Shown: positions 17,379 through 26,603 of the stretch, piece after piece
Layout of the letters: the number at the start of each line of letters is the position of its first letter
Numbering within the stretch: position 1 is the stretch's first letter
Assembly: GCA_002239025.1 (NCBI GenBank)
Contig: MPNM01000007.1
Span: 62,001 to 126,000, forward strand
Reading direction: 5' to 3'
Length of the DNA: 64,000 nt
Source of the DNA: Chloroflexi bacterium bin125
GTDB taxonomy: Bacteria > Chloroflexota > Dehalococcoidia > Bin125
Notes under the pieces: model-generated
Database searches by the model: none
What the model saw: the letters and a program-made list of their open reading frames with translations, nothing else
What the model was told of the DNA's origin: nothing
Translations under genes and position numbers: made by a program

Positions 17379-17669
17379 TTAGTCGAGTCCTTGAGCGACG
17401 ACAACGTTGGAGTTCGCCGCCTTGTGGCGGATGTCGCTGAGTGCCACGTACTCCTCAGAGCCAACGAATCCCTTTGCAGCTTCGAGATTGTCAACCTCAG
17501 CAATCACCAAGCGCTTGGGCGCCCAATTGACTTCAATGGTCTCAGCGTCACCGCTGCGAACAATGAACTGTCCACCGTTCGTTACAACGGCTGCGGGAGC
17601 TTGTGAGAGAAACTCCGCGTCCGCGTCCGGGTCAATCAGTTCGGTGTCGATAGCAACGTAGCCCCTCAT
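17379..17669 (-). CDS. DUF1330-family protein
   Basis: A 96-residue protein with the DUF1330 layout (ferredoxin-like dimeric alpha/beta barrel): GYVAIDTELIDPDADAEFL, NGGQFIVRSGDAE, APKRLVIAEVDNLEAAKGF and SEEYVALSDIRHKAANSN. No enzymatic activity is established for the family. ATG 17669 is preferred because GTGGAG lies about eight bases upstream; an in-frame GTG at 17687 is the alternative. It sits 85 bases downstream of the permease on the same strand. Confidence 0.8.
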   Translation of the reverse strand: MRGYVAIDTELIDPDADAEFLSQAPAAVVTNGGQFIVRSGDAETIEVNWAPKRLVIAEVDNLEAAKGFVGSEEYVALSDIRHKAANSNVVVAQGLD

Positions 17670-17840
17670 GTCAGCCGCTCCACTCACTCATGCTTGAGCG
17701 CTTCGCAAGCAGCTTAGCTGCTCTTTCTGTGATTCAGGCCAGGACATCTGAGTATGCTCGCCCGCCTGTCCTCAGCAAGCATCGCAAGTGCGGTATCGCC
17801 TCTTGCTGTAGAACAGCAACGGTGAGTGAAGGGCGTTGGC

Positions 17841-18410
17841 GTGGATGCTTCACTACTCCAACTTGAAGGAAAGTCGGCGCTGATCGTCGGTGGTTGAGAG
17901 GGCATCAGTCTGAGCACAGCACGACAGCTCGCTCCGGCAGGCTGCGTCGTTGCCGTCGCCGACATCAACGCCGAGCGGGCCATCTACGTGGCCGCAGAGG
18001 TCGATTTGCTGGGCCAGCCGTCCGTCTCGCTCGTTGCTGACATGCTTGACGACGTGCAGGCAGCAGGCGTCGTTCAATCCGGTCGTCGATATGACACCGG
18101 CACAGTGGGACCGCGATCACCTCAGATTCCGGCATCGCCCGAACGTGTCAAGCGAACCGCGGAGGGCTTGATTCCCTTCAAGCGACTGGGCACGACAGAC
18201 GAGGTCGCCTAGGCGGTGTTGTTCCTGCTCTCCGACATGGCCAGCTATGTCACGGGCCACACCCTGCTGGTCGACGGCGGTTGGATGGCCGCGAACACCA
18301 TTGGTGTGCCTCCGGTCCCAGAGGGAGACGTCCTCGACGCCCGCAAGCGGGCGGACTGGACAGGACTCGCTCAAGCCAGCGAGATGAAGGCTCAGGCCGA
18401 AGACGTCTGA
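17841..18410 (+). pseudogene. Decayed SDR-family gene (in-frame stops, frameshift, internal loss)
   Basis: The frame starting at GTG 17841 gives LEGKSALIVGG, then a TGA where TGxxxGIG should continue, then EGISLSTARQLAPAGCVVAVADINAERA. A neighbouring frame carries NPVVDMTPAQWDRDH, a typical SDR segment, so at least one frameshift exists. The original frame resumes with EGLIPFKRLGTTDEVA, a TAG at 18210-18212, then [22 protein letters not shown] and a tail ending at TGA 18408-18410. The catalytic YxxxK and NNAG regions are gone and the total length is too short. It was once an SDR of about 250 or more residues. Its end overlaps the end of the convergent amidohydrolase gene. Confidence 0.88.
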
Positions 18411-20185
18411 TGAGCGCGCACCAACTTGCCCGGTAGCGCACCGGTCAGTTCATCGTCTTCGAGGATGACTTCACCGGCGCAGATCGTCGCGACATAACCG
18501 GTTGGACGCTGCATAAACCGCTTCGCGCCTTCGGGCAGGTCGTAGACCATGTGCGGCGCGTCGGTGTCGAGGCGATCGAGGTCGATCACGTTGACATCGG
18601 CCCGTTTGCCGCTGACCAGTTCACCGCGGTCGCGAAGGTTGTAGAGGTCGGCGTTGGCGCCCGACTGCTTGTGCACGATCGTCTCCAGTGGCACAAGCTC
18701 GCCTCGTGTCCGGTCGCGGCCCCAATAGGCGAGATTCCAGGAGACCATGTGCGCGTCTGAGACCGCCGCGACATGAGCGCCGGCGTCCGACAGGCCATTG
18801 CGAGTGAGAGGATGCATCATCAGGTCGCGCTGATAGTCGAAGTTGCCCTGCGAGTAACCCTCGAGGTAGACCAGCAACAGGGTCGAACCGTCTCCGTCGG
18901 TCATGAGCTCGTAGAACGCTTCCTCAGCCGTGAGTCCATTGCGTTCGGCATGGGCCGCGACGGAGCGGTCGTACTCTGGTTCGTAGACGGGCGGGTCGCC
19001 GAGGATGTAGACGGTCTCGGAAGAACCCAGCACCATTTCCAGCAGGCCCGGCAATAGGTTTCCCGGTGTCGTGTCGACCAGGAACGGGTGGTCCTCGGCG
19101 TTCTGGACCTTCTTGCGTACGTCGTTGCTTAGGTCCCAGTCGCTGCCCAGGATCTGCGCCTTGACCTCCGGGTCGCGCATCTTTTCGAGGCGTTCGGCGA
19201 GCGGAAGCTGTTCGACCAGGTCGCGGTAGGCGTTATTGAGCACGTAAGGGTGGATTGAGCCTTCAATGTTCATCAGCAGGGTTGTCCCGCGTCCACGCAC
19301 CTGTGGGAAGATGCGGACGCCGCGCTCGGTTGCTTCCTCGACGCTCTCGAGACCTTCCTTCCAACCGGAGCCGTTGGTGACTGAACCCTCTCCTGACAGG
19401 TAGGTGATCGTCAGGTCGTGCTCAAGCGCCATGTTCTCGACCCACTCGCGCTCGAATGGGCCGACCAACTGGAAGACGCCCCCGCCGCCCTGCTCGATAC
19501 CCTCGGCGACCGCTTCGAGCTCGGGGTACTGCGCCAGCGTGCCGGGGATCAACTCACCTTCCTTGGTCCGGTGAGCAAGCAAGCGGTTGGACGAGAAGCC
19601 GACTGCGCCCGCTGCGATGCCCTCTCGGACCAGGCGGCGCATGTGGGCCAACTCTTCATCCGTTGGCTGCACATCGTCTGCGCCGCGAGGCCCCATCACG
19701 TAAGTACGCAACGCGCAGTGGGGGAATTGCGCGGCGATGTCGATCACCCGAGGCTTGTCATCGATCGCATCGAGGTACTCAGGGAACGATTCCCATTCCC
19801 AGGTGATCCCGGCCGACATTGCCGTAGCGGGAATGTCCTCAACGGCATCCATCAAGTCCATCAGCCACTCGCGGTCGGACTCATGAACGGGAGCAAAGCC
19901 AACCCCGCAGTTGCCCATCACCACGGTCGTCACGCCGTTGTAGCAAGACGGCGTCATGAAGGGATCCCAAGAGACCTGGGCGTCCATGTGGGTGTGGATG
20001 TCAATCCAACCCGGAGTCACCAGCTTGCCCGAGGCGTCAATCTCGCGTCGCCCTTCGCCGACGATCCCCTCACCCTCGCGAACAACCGCCGAAATGCGGT
20101 CGCCGTCAATGGCGATATCGCCAACAAACTCGGGAGTTCCCGTCCCGTCAAGAATGCGTCCGTTGCGGATCACGATGTCGTGCAT
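18392..20185 (-). CDS. D-aminoacylase/N-acyl-D-amino-acid deacylase-type amidohydrolase
   Basis: A 597-residue amidohydrolase. The small beta domain starts [19 protein letters not shown]; the metal motif is [11 protein letters not shown] (about residue 60-68), followed by [17 protein letters not shown] with the Cys typical of D-aminoacylases. [14 protein letters not shown] near residue 490 supplies the late catalytic Asp, and [17 protein letters not shown] with [11 protein letters not shown] closes the fold. These zinc enzymes cleave N-acyl-D-amino acids or related amides in the cytoplasm. Length exceeds the classical enzyme (about 480) by insertions in the barrel, as in a widespread marine and actinobacterial subgroup. 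Exact substrate unknown. Confidence 0.85.
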   Translation of the reverse strand: MHDIVIRNGRILDGTGTPEFVGDIAIDGDRISAVVREGEGIVGEGRREIDASGKLVTPGWIDIHTHMDAQVSWDPFMTPSCYNGVTTVVMGNCGVGFAPVHESDREWLMDLMDAVEDIPATAMSAGITWEWESFPEYLDAIDDKPRVIDIAAQFPHCALRTYVMGPRGADDVQPTDEELAHMRRLVREGIAAGAVGFSSNRLLAHRTKEGELIPGTLAQYPELEAVAEGIEQGGGGVFQLVGPFEREWVENMALEHDLTITYLSGEGSVTNGSGWKEGLESVEEATERGVRIFPQVRGRGTTLLMNIEGSIHPYVLNNAYRDLVEQLPLAERLEKMRDPEVKAQILGSDWDLSNDVRKKVQNAEDHPFLVDTTPGNLLPGLLEMVLGSSETVYILGDPPVYEPEYDRSVAAHAERNGLTAEEAFYELMTDGDGSTLLLVYLEGYSQGNFDYQRDLMMHPLTRNGLSDAGAHVAAVSDAHMVSWNLAYWGRDRTRGELVPLETIVHKQSGANADLYNLRDRGELVSGKRADVNVIDLDRLDTDAPHMVYDLPEGAKRFMQRPTGYVATICAGEVILEDDELTGALPGKLVRAHQTSSA

Positions 20186-20288
20186 GAGAGTCTCCTGTCG
20201 GGGTCGATGACTTTTGACAGGCTAGTGATGATCCGCAGCTGTCGGCAAGGAACGGCAAGCGTGCCGACGTAGAGCTTTCCGTTGTCGG

Positions 20289-20508
20289 TCACTCGAACTC
20301 GCGTCGGGGGATGCCCGTCTCACGCACGATGGCACTAAGAGTGCCAACTGGCAGCAGCCGATTGCCTCGATCCGGCACGGACAAACCGGAGTCCATCGGA
20401 ATGCCGTTCCATGATGATGTGGCTGCCGTTGTGCTGGTCGTACTCGAAGCCGTGGCGTTACAGGATGCTCACAATCTCGAAGGATTGCAGCCGGCGCAGC
20501 TTAGCCAA
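20289..20508 (-). pseudogene. hicA: Broken hicA toxin gene
   Basis: From a TTG at 20508 the minus strand reads AKLRRLQSFEIVSIL, then TAA (codon 17, at 20460-20458), then RHGFEYDQHNGSHIIMERH, which is the HicA double-stranded RNA-binding-like fold including its catalytic His segment (GSHxxM). After SDG a frameshift is required to reach VPDRGNRLLPVGTLSAIVRE and TGIPRREFE, the conserved HicA end, terminating at 20291-20289. One stop plus one frameshift means that no active toxin can be made. It follows the hicB gene with an eight-base overlap, the usual pairing. Confidence 0.85.
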
Positions 20509-20794
20509 CGCTGACCTCTGGGCAAAGGGTGGAGTGGCTGCCTCGGCACCCGCATGGCTCGCTTTGCAGACCGGTGACTGTCACTGGGACAGAGACCGAT
20601 TCGCCGTCGAACAGGTAGTCATACTCATCTATCGGAGTGTGCGCCAGGAATAACTCCAGCGCTTCCTTCAGCATGACTTGTGCCTCTTGGGGAGTATCGC
20701 CGCAGCTGGCGACGCCGAGTTCCGGACAGAGCGAGACGTACTGGCCGTCCTCGCTGCGAATGACGGCAGTGAGATGCAACGTATCCTGCGCCAT
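20501..20794 (-). CDS. hicB: HicB-like antitoxin (partner toxin broken)
   Basis: A 97-residue protein with the HicB partial-RNase-H-like fold: LTAVIRSEDGQYVSLCPELGVASCGDTPQEAQVMLKEALELFL, a strand-strand-helix block found in HicB/UPF0150 proteins. ATG 20794 is preferred because GGTAAGGGA lies just upstream; the frame is open back to 20818. No C-terminal DNA-binding domain is visible; the tail is Cys- and Ser-rich and may be a decayed addition. The cognate hicA downstream is inactivated, so this antitoxin is orphaned. Confidence 0.82.
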   Translation of the reverse strand: MAQDTLHLTAVIRSEDGQYVSLCPELGVASCGDTPQEAQVMLKEALELFLAHTPIDEYDYLFDGESVSVPVTVTGLQSEPCGCRGSHSTLCPEVSVG

Positions 20795-20841
20795 TGGTCG
20801 TCCCTTACCTACCACCAATGCTAGATGAACACACAGTGCGC

Positions 20842-22074
20842 CTAGCGACGATTCGCCGTGAATCCTGGACCTCGTCCCTTCTCCCAGATCATCTTCCGGG
20901 CGACGTCCTCGTCGAAATCGATGCCCCAGCCCGGCTTCGTTGGCAACTCCAGGTGACCATCGACAATCTCCAACGAACCTCCGCCGAGATCGTCCTTCCA
21001 GGGCACATCGTCGATGTCGATCTCCATGATCCGCACGTTCGGCACCGTCGCGCAGAGATGAAGCGCGTGCATCGTGGCGAGGTGCGAGTAGTAATTGTGC
21101 GGCGCACAGTTGAGTTCATAGCTCTCGGCCAGCAGCGCGACATCACGTGACCGCGCAAACCCCTGCCAGGGCACGTCGATCATCACGTTGTCCATCGACC
21201 GATGGTCGAAGAATGGCCGATAGTCGCGAATCGTGTACAGATTCTCGCCCGACGTGATCGGCACCGATGTCTGGCGGCGGACATCGGCCAATGCCTCCGG
21301 CTCATACATGTCGATCTCGACCCACATCATCTCGAGGTCTTCCAGCGCCTGGCAGATCTGTCGCGCGACCAGCGGCGTGCAGTTGAAGTTCAGGTCGAGC
21401 GCGATTTGTACGTCGGGTCCCGCCCCTGCCTTCAGTGCTCCGATGTACTCGGGAATGTGCCGCAACAGCGACGGGACGGCGTTGCGGTCGATGTTGCCGA
21501 CGCCGCCCCAGCCCGGACCGTAGACGCCAGTTGGATCGCCGGGGAAGACGATGTTGGTCTTCAGCGCGTGGAATCCCTTGCCCCGCACCTCTTCACCGAG
21601 CGCCGTGACATCATCCATCGTCCGCAGAGGTGGTGCGCCCACGACCCACTCATCGCCGTTGTCCCAGAGAATCTGGTCGTAGCTGCGAGCCCGCGAGCTG
21701 CCGCAATGCGACCAATAGATCATCTGCCGCTCGCGCGTCGGCCCGCCAAACAGCGAGTAGACCGGCACGCCCAGCGCCTTGCCCTTGATGTCCCAGAGCG
21801 CCAGCTCGACCCCGGCAATCGCCTTGGCCGCAATTCCCCCAGGAGACTGCCGCGCCAGCCGGTACATGTCCCAGTAGCGAGCCTCGACCGCCAGCGGATC
21901 GCTGCCGATCAGGATTGGTTCCATATCGTTGATTGTCCCAACGATCCCGTAGGGATTGCGCCCATCCGACATCTCGCCGTAGCCGGTGATCCCTTCGTCC
22001 GTGCGAACCGCCACAAACTGCCACGGCCGCCAGCCGGCGTCGACAACAAACGTCTCAATCTCGGTGATTTTCAT
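20842..22074 (-). CDS. Enolase-superfamily sugar-acid dehydratase-like protein
   Basis: A 410-residue member of the mandelate racemase group opening MKITEIETFVVDAG. Metal-ligand candidates are Asp227 (LDLNFN), Glu253 (WVEID) and Glu277 (TSGEN), with His326 (CAPHNYYSH). The second-strand position reads Lys172-x-Asn174 rather than KxK, and Asp227 is followed by Asn229, which separates it from the gene at 10086 and points to acid-sugar dehydratase chemistry. The insertion at about 175-200 (GVYGPGWGGVG) is unusual. Substrate not assignable. It is a monocistronic minus-strand gene with a repeat element upstream. Confidence 0.82.
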   Translation of the reverse strand: MKITEIETFVVDAGWRPWQFVAVRTDEGITGYGEMSDGRNPYGIVGTINDMEPILIGSDPLAVEARYWDMYRLARQSPGGIAAKAIAGVELALWDIKGKALGVPVYSLFGGPTRERQMIYWSHCGSSRARSYDQILWDNGDEWVVGAPPLRTMDDVTALGEEVRGKGFHALKTNIVFPGDPTGVYGPGWGGVGNIDRNAVPSLLRHIPEYIGALKAGAGPDVQIALDLNFNCTPLVARQICQALEDLEMMWVEIDMYEPEALADVRRQTSVPITSGENLYTIRDYRPFFDHRSMDNVMIDVPWQGFARSRDVALLAESYELNCAPHNYYSHLATMHALHLCATVPNVRIMEIDIDDVPWKDDLGGGSLEIVDGHLELPTKPGWGIDFDEDVARKMIWEKGRGPGFTANRR

Positions 22075-22160
22075 GGAGCGCTCCAGTGTGCTTTAGGGTC
22101 TGCCGCAGGCTAAGGCCTGTTCATCAGGATGCCGACACCCAATGCAGGGCGATCCCATAC

Positions 22161-22438
22161 TCCCCGCTCCCCCTTGCTGAGGCTGATGCACAACCTATCA
22201 ACCGCCCCCGCCACCGAGCGGGGGTCCGCTCCTTCCCCCGCCCCTGCACGGAGGACATCCTGGCCGCCTGCATCTGGTCACCTGGAGCGAGTCGGTGCTG
22301 CCGTGTGCGGACCAAAGCGGGTCCCCGCTCGGGGGCGGGGACGGGAAACTGAGTTATGCGTCAATCTCTTGCAGGGGGAGCTGCCGCAAGCCTGCCACGC
22401 ACTTGATACGGGGGCTGAGGGGAGATCCCTCTCCCCAT
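22161..22438. repeat. Composite repeat with imperfect inverted ends
   Basis: Left end GCTCCCCCTTGCTGAGGC with GATGCACAACC; right end GAGTTATGCGTCAATCTCTT followed by GCAGGGGG. The interior shares CCGAGCGGGGG, AGTCGGTGCTGC and GCGGGTCCCCGCTCGG with the copy at 11263-11475. A second partial copy follows (GCCGCAAGCCTGCC to CCCTCTCCCC). It occupies most of the 464-base gap 22075-22538, in which I see no gene. Confidence 0.65.
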
Positions 22439-22538
22439 CTAAGTGCCCGTGTCACGAGCCTTCGCTGAGTGGCTTCGTCGCAGGAGTCCTCCCTTGCCCC
22501 AATTGCCGACTTGCTAGATTTGACTTGGAGGCCGTGAC

Positions 22539-24980
22539 GTGAACCATCAACCGGGAATGCTCTCCCCTTACCGAGTCCTCGATCTGACCAACGAGCGCGG
22601 ACACTTTGCCGGCAAGTTGCTCGCCGACCTCGGCGCGGACGTAATCAAGGTTGAGCCTCCGCAAGGCGACGCAGCCCGACACCGCGGACCATTCGTTGAC
22701 GATGTCCCCGGTCCCGAACGCAGCATTCGCTGGTTGGCATGGAACACCAACAAGCGCAGCATCACCCTCGATCTGGTCGACGCCGGAGGACGCGAACAGT
22801 TCCAACAACTGGCGCAATCAGCCGACTTCGTCCTGGAGTCGTTCGCGCCCGGATTCATGGACAGCATTGGCCTCGGCTATGACTCCCTGTCCGCAGTTAA
22901 TCCCCGGCTGATCATCGTCTCAATCTCGCCGTTCGGTCAGAGCGGACCCTATCGCGACTACCAGGTGACCGACATCGTTTCCTGGGCGATGAGCGGCAAC
23001 ATGTCCATCACGGGTGAGTCTTCGGGGCCTCCGGCGCACATCAGCGACAATCACCAGTCCTACGTGCACGCCGGTGGAGATGCCGTGATTGGCTCTCTGA
23101 TCGCGCTTGAGCATCGACGACAGACCGGTCGCGGACAGCATGTTGACCTCTCGATCCAGGAGGCAACGTCCCGAGGGCTCTATCAGATCACGGGTAGCTG
23201 GGACATGACCGGCCGCAATCTCCCTCGGGACGCTCGCCCGAATGTAGGTGAAGGCAACTTGTCGTGGACATGGCGATGTCGCGACGGTTATGTGATCTGG
23301 GTTGTCCCGATTGGACCAGGTTCCGTAAAGAGGTTGAGCGGGTTGTTTGCCTGGCTCAACGAGTTTGGCGAGGGACACGAGCTGCAATCGATCGACTGGG
23401 AGAATCTGCAGGTCGAGGAGATCACTGAAGACGACTGGAAACACCTGAGCCGATTGTTCGAGGATGTGTTCATCGGTCGGACCAAGCGGGAACTACTCGA
23501 AGCCGCGGTGCGGCACGATTTTGCGCTCTTCCCTTCCGCGACTACCGCTGACACGCTCGCCAATGAACAACTCAGGGCCAGAGGATTCTGGCGCGACGTG
23601 GAGCATCCTGAGCTCGGACGCAGCATCCGTATGCCTGGCCCGTTCGCGCAGGGAGATTGTGCGATTCCACCCGAAACGCGTCCTGCGCCTGCTCTTGGAC
23701 AGCACAACGACGAGGTGTTTGCGGAGCTTCGCACTGTTCCTGCGCTGACAGGTGCCTCCAATGGCGTCACGCCGGACTCAAGGCCGCTGGCCGGCATCAA
23801 GATTGCTGACTTCGGCTGGTTCATGGTCGGACCGCAGACGATCAAGGCATTCTCCGACTTCGGCGCCGACGTCGTGCATGTCGAGAGCACGGCCCGCCTC
23901 GATGCGCTGCGCATGGTTGGACCGTTCCAGGACGACGAACCCGATCCCGAGCGCTGCGGAGAGTACGCGCAGGTGCGCACTGGCGGCCGAGCGATCAACA
24001 TTAACCTCAAGACCGAAGCGGGAATGGAGATCGCGCGGCGGCTCGTCAAATGGGCAGACATCGTCTTCGACAACTTCTCAGCCGGCGCGATGGATCGGAT
24101 GGGCCTGGGGCATCAGGCGCTGCACGAGTTGAATCCGGACGTGATCGTGCTCAGCAGCAGCGGACAGGGGCAGTACGGCCCGCACGCGCACGGCAAAGGG
24201 GGCGGAGGACACTACGCCGCTCTCGCCGGATTCAACGAACTCACTGGCTGGCCCGACGGCGAACCGGGATACCTCAGCGCCTACACCGATTTCATCGCTC
24301 CGCGCTTCAACATCCCATTGCTCCTGGCCGCGCTCGATCATCGCCGCCGCACCGGCAAGGGACAGTACTTCGAACTCTCCCAATACGAGGCCGGCGTCCA
24401 CTGGCTCACGCCGTCCATCCTCGAGTACACCGTCAATGGTCGAGTCGCCGACCGACAGGGCAACCGACAGCCCGACGCCGCAACGCATGGAGCCTATCGC
24501 TGTGCTGCCGACCGCTGGTGTGTGATTGCGGTCACCAACGACGATCAGTGGCAATCGCTTTGCAACGCCATGGGAGTTTCTTCGCTGGCCGAGGATCCAC
24601 GGTTCGCCACCCTCCAAGATCGCAAGACCAACGAGGACGATCTCGATCACCTGATCGAACAATGGACAATCCAGCGCGACCCCTTTGAGGTCATGCACAC
24701 GCTCCAAGGCTTGGGAGTCCCGGCCGGCGTGGTCCAGACCGGCGAGGATCTGCTCGAGCACGACCCGCAACTCCGATACCGCAACTTCTACCAGCGTCTG
24801 GATCATCCCGCACTCGGCTCATACCGGGCGCCGCAGGCCTCGTTCCGATTGTCCGCAGCACCATGCGAGCTGCAACGGGTCCGATTGCTCGGCGAGGACA
24901 CATACGAGGTGCTGAGCGAGTCGCTTGCCTTCACCGAGGCAGAGATCGAGCAGTTTGCGCTGGCAGGCGCGCTGCATTAG
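22539..24980 (+). CDS. Double-domain family III (CaiB/BaiF) CoA-transferase
   Basis: 813 residues made of two complete CoA-transferase III domains in one chain, each about 390 residues. Domain 1 (about 10-390): SPYRVLDLTNERGHFAGKLL, LGADVIKVEPP, then GGDAVIGSLIALEHRRQTG with Asp181 as the likely acyl-anhydride-forming residue. Domain 2 (about 410-805): IKIADFGWFMVGPQTIKAFS, FGADVVHVES, then AYTDFIAPRFNIPLLLAALD with a matching Asp. Usual members are about 400-residue intertwined homodimers, so the fusion may be a pseudo-dimer. It moves CoA from an acyl-CoA to a free acid. Start is GTG 22539; domain 1 lacks the usual G(P/A)xxAxxL start and is divergent. Confidence 0.85.
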   Translation: MNHQPGMLSPYRVLDLTNERGHFAGKLLADLGADVIKVEPPQGDAARHRGPFVDDVPGPERSIRWLAWNTNKRSITLDLVDAGGREQFQQLAQSADFVLESFAPGFMDSIGLGYDSLSAVNPRLIIVSISPFGQSGPYRDYQVTDIVSWAMSGNMSITGESSGPPAHISDNHQSYVHAGGDAVIGSLIALEHRRQTGRGQHVDLSIQEATSRGLYQITGSWDMTGRNLPRDARPNVGEGNLSWTWRCRDGYVIWVVPIGPGSVKRLSGLFAWLNEFGEGHELQSIDWENLQVEEITEDDWKHLSRLFEDVFIGRTKRELLEAAVRHDFALFPSATTADTLANEQLRARGFWRDVEHPELGRSIRMPGPFAQGDCAIPPETRPAPALGQHNDEVFAELRTVPALTGASNGVTPDSRPLAGIKIADFGWFMVGPQTIKAFSDFGADVVHVESTARLDALRMVGPFQDDEPDPERCGEYAQVRTGGRAININLKTEAGMEIARRLVKWADIVFDNFSAGAMDRMGLGHQALHELNPDVIVLSSSGQGQYGPHAHGKGGGGHYAALAGFNELTGWPDGEPGYLSAYTDFIAPRFNIPLLLAALDHRRRTGKGQYFELSQYEAGVHWLTPSILEYTVNGRVADRQGNRQPDAATHGAYRCAADRWCVIAVTNDDQWQSLCNAMGVSSLAEDPRFATLQDRKTNEDDLDHLIEQWTIQRDPFEVMHTLQGLGVPAGVVQTGEDLLEHDPQLRYRNFYQRLDHPALGSYRAPQASFRLSAAPCELQRVRLLGEDTYEVLSESLAFTEAEIEQFALAGALH

Positions 24981-25042
24981 GACACGCTCACAAGGATCCT
25001 GACAACCGAAGCGATTTCCCCTCCGCCAACCCCATTTCCCCT

Positions 25043-25074
25043 TTCGTCATTCCTGCGAAGGCAGGAATCACGAA
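25043..25074. repeat. 14-bp inverted repeat related to the hairpin at 10028
   Basis: Arms TTCGTCATTCCTGC and GCAGGAATCACGAA around GAAG, with one mismatch. It shares CGTCATTCC with the perfect palindrome at 10028-10068. It lies in the 252-base gap between the CoA-transferase and the next gene, in which no other feature is seen. Confidence 0.65.
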
Positions 25075-25232
25075 CCACTCAACCCAATCCTCAACGACAC
25101 GCGCCAGCCGTCGCATAGCCGTCGCCACGCGATCTCAAAGGCCGATGCATCACTTCCCAGCCGCGCCCTTGGATGCAGGATCAAGCAAATCGTTAGCCTT
25201 CCCGCCATCGACAACCGCAGAAGGATCGACCT

Positions 25233-26405
25233 GTGAAAATCACCAAGATCAGCGCCATTCCCGCTTCGCCGGGCACCACCGCCCATCCGATGTTCAACTT
25301 CCCGCCCTGGAACTACGTCTTCGTCAAGGTCGAGACTGACGAAGGCATTGTCGGCTGGGGCGATGCCACCTGCGGACCAATGGCCGTCGCCTCGCTGGTC
25401 GAGGAGTACGGCGGCATGATCGTCGGCGAGGACCCGTTCCGCATCGAAGAACTCTGGCAGACTCTGCACCATCGCTACTTCACCCGCGGCGGACCGATCC
25501 AGAACAGCGCCCAGGCCGGCATCGAGATGGCGCTCTACGACATCAAGGGCAAAGCCCTCGGCGTCCCCGTCTATGAGCTGCTGGGCGGCAAGATGCGAGA
25601 CCAGATCTGGACCTACGGTCGCTGGGACGGCCCCTCGCCCGAAGCCGCCGCCGAGTTCGCCTTGAGCCAACTGGAGCTCGGCTTCACCGCGCTCAAGGGC
25701 GACCCCTTCGACCATCGCGGCCTGTTCATCAGCTACGAGGCCGAGAAGAAAGCGATCGACACCTTTGCCGCCGTACGCGACGCCGTCGGATTCGAAGTCG
25801 AGCTGCTGGTCGAGGTCCACGGACGCCTGACGCCGGCCGAGGCCATCCGCATCGGCAACGCGATGGAGCAGTACCGCCCCTTCGTCTACGAGGAGCCGGT
25901 GCCCTTCGAAAACATCGACGCGATGGAACAGGTTGCTCGCGGGACCAACATCCCGATCGCCACGGGCGAGCGCATCTACAGCCCGTTCACCTACTTCGAC
26001 CTGCTCCAGCGTCAGATCGTCGCCATGATCCAGCCCGACATGATCCAGACCGGCGGGATCGGCCAGATGAAGCGCATCGCAGCGTTGGCCGAGGCGCAGT
26101 ACGTGGGTGTCCAGCCGCACGCGATTCACGGACCCATGGAAGTCCTCGCCGCCCTTCACGTCGACGCCTCGATCCCCAACTTCAAGATTCACGAGGGTGG
26201 GATGAAAGGCTGGTTCCAGGACGCCTGTATCGGCGAGCTCCCGGCCCACATAGACGGCTTCTACGCAGTCCCCGAGGCTCCCGGCCTCGGAGCCGCCATC
26301 AACGAAGACTGGCTGGCCGCGCACCCACCGCACCCCGAACCCGGCTGGGCCCCCGCCCTCGGAACCCTGCCCTCAAAACAGTTCAGCAAGGTCGCCTCAC
26401 CTTAG
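25233..26405 (+). CDS. D-galactonate dehydratase-like enolase-superfamily enzyme
   Basis: A 390-residue enzyme with the galactonate-dehydratase residue pattern: Lys155-x-Asp157 (ALKGDPF), first metal-strand Glu194-x-His196 (VEVHGR; known GalD enzymes have Asp-x-His), Glu220 (YEEPVP), Glu246 (TGERIY), Asp269 (QPDM) and His296 (PHAIHGP). His196 and His296/Asp269 correspond to the acid and base in that family. The reaction would be loss of water from an aldonate to a 2-keto-3-deoxy acid. GTG 25233 with AGAAGGA upstream is the start. It sits 200 bases before importer 2 on the same strand, consistent with uptake and breakdown of the same sugar acid (inference). Confidence 0.85.
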   Translation: MKITKISAIPASPGTTAHPMFNFPPWNYVFVKVETDEGIVGWGDATCGPMAVASLVEEYGGMIVGEDPFRIEELWQTLHHRYFTRGGPIQNSAQAGIEMALYDIKGKALGVPVYELLGGKMRDQIWTYGRWDGPSPEAAAEFALSQLELGFTALKGDPFDHRGLFISYEAEKKAIDTFAAVRDAVGFEVELLVEVHGRLTPAEAIRIGNAMEQYRPFVYEEPVPFENIDAMEQVARGTNIPIATGERIYSPFTYFDLLQRQIVAMIQPDMIQTGGIGQMKRIAALAEAQYVGVQPHAIHGPMEVLAALHVDASIPNFKIHEGGMKGWFQDACIGELPAHIDGFYAVPEAPGLGAAINEDWLAAHPPHPEPGWAPALGTLPSKQFSKVASP

Positions 26406-26513
26406 GTGGTGTACGTGGTGTGTGGGCGATCCCAAGCGTCGCCTGGACACTCGCGTCGGAGTGGCGCCGACTGGTCGCCCCGCAGGCCTGCACTGGGATA
26501 GGAATGTTGCAGG

Positions 26514-26542
26514 TTGACATCTCGATCTGGCCTAGGCATACT
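26514..26542 (+). promoter_or_regulatory. Shared-type promoter upstream of importer 2
   Basis: TTGACA at 26514-26519, exactly 17 bases, then CATACT at 26537-26542 preceded by TAGG. The -10 context GGCATACT is also seen upstream of the binding proteins at 43672 and 47713 on the other strand. The start codon is 61 bases downstream of the -10. This is the strongest of the four. Confidence 0.7.
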
Positions 26543-26603
26543 CTTGCCGTTGTTGTCCAAATGGCTCACTACCAGAGAGTCATCTTGTAGAGAAGAGATA
26601 CCC

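Noticed and set aside
25068-26333. A 421-codon minus-strand frame opposite the galactonate-dehydratase-like gene
   Set aside because: Shadow frame caused by high GC at third positions; the plus-strand enzyme motifs are complete.
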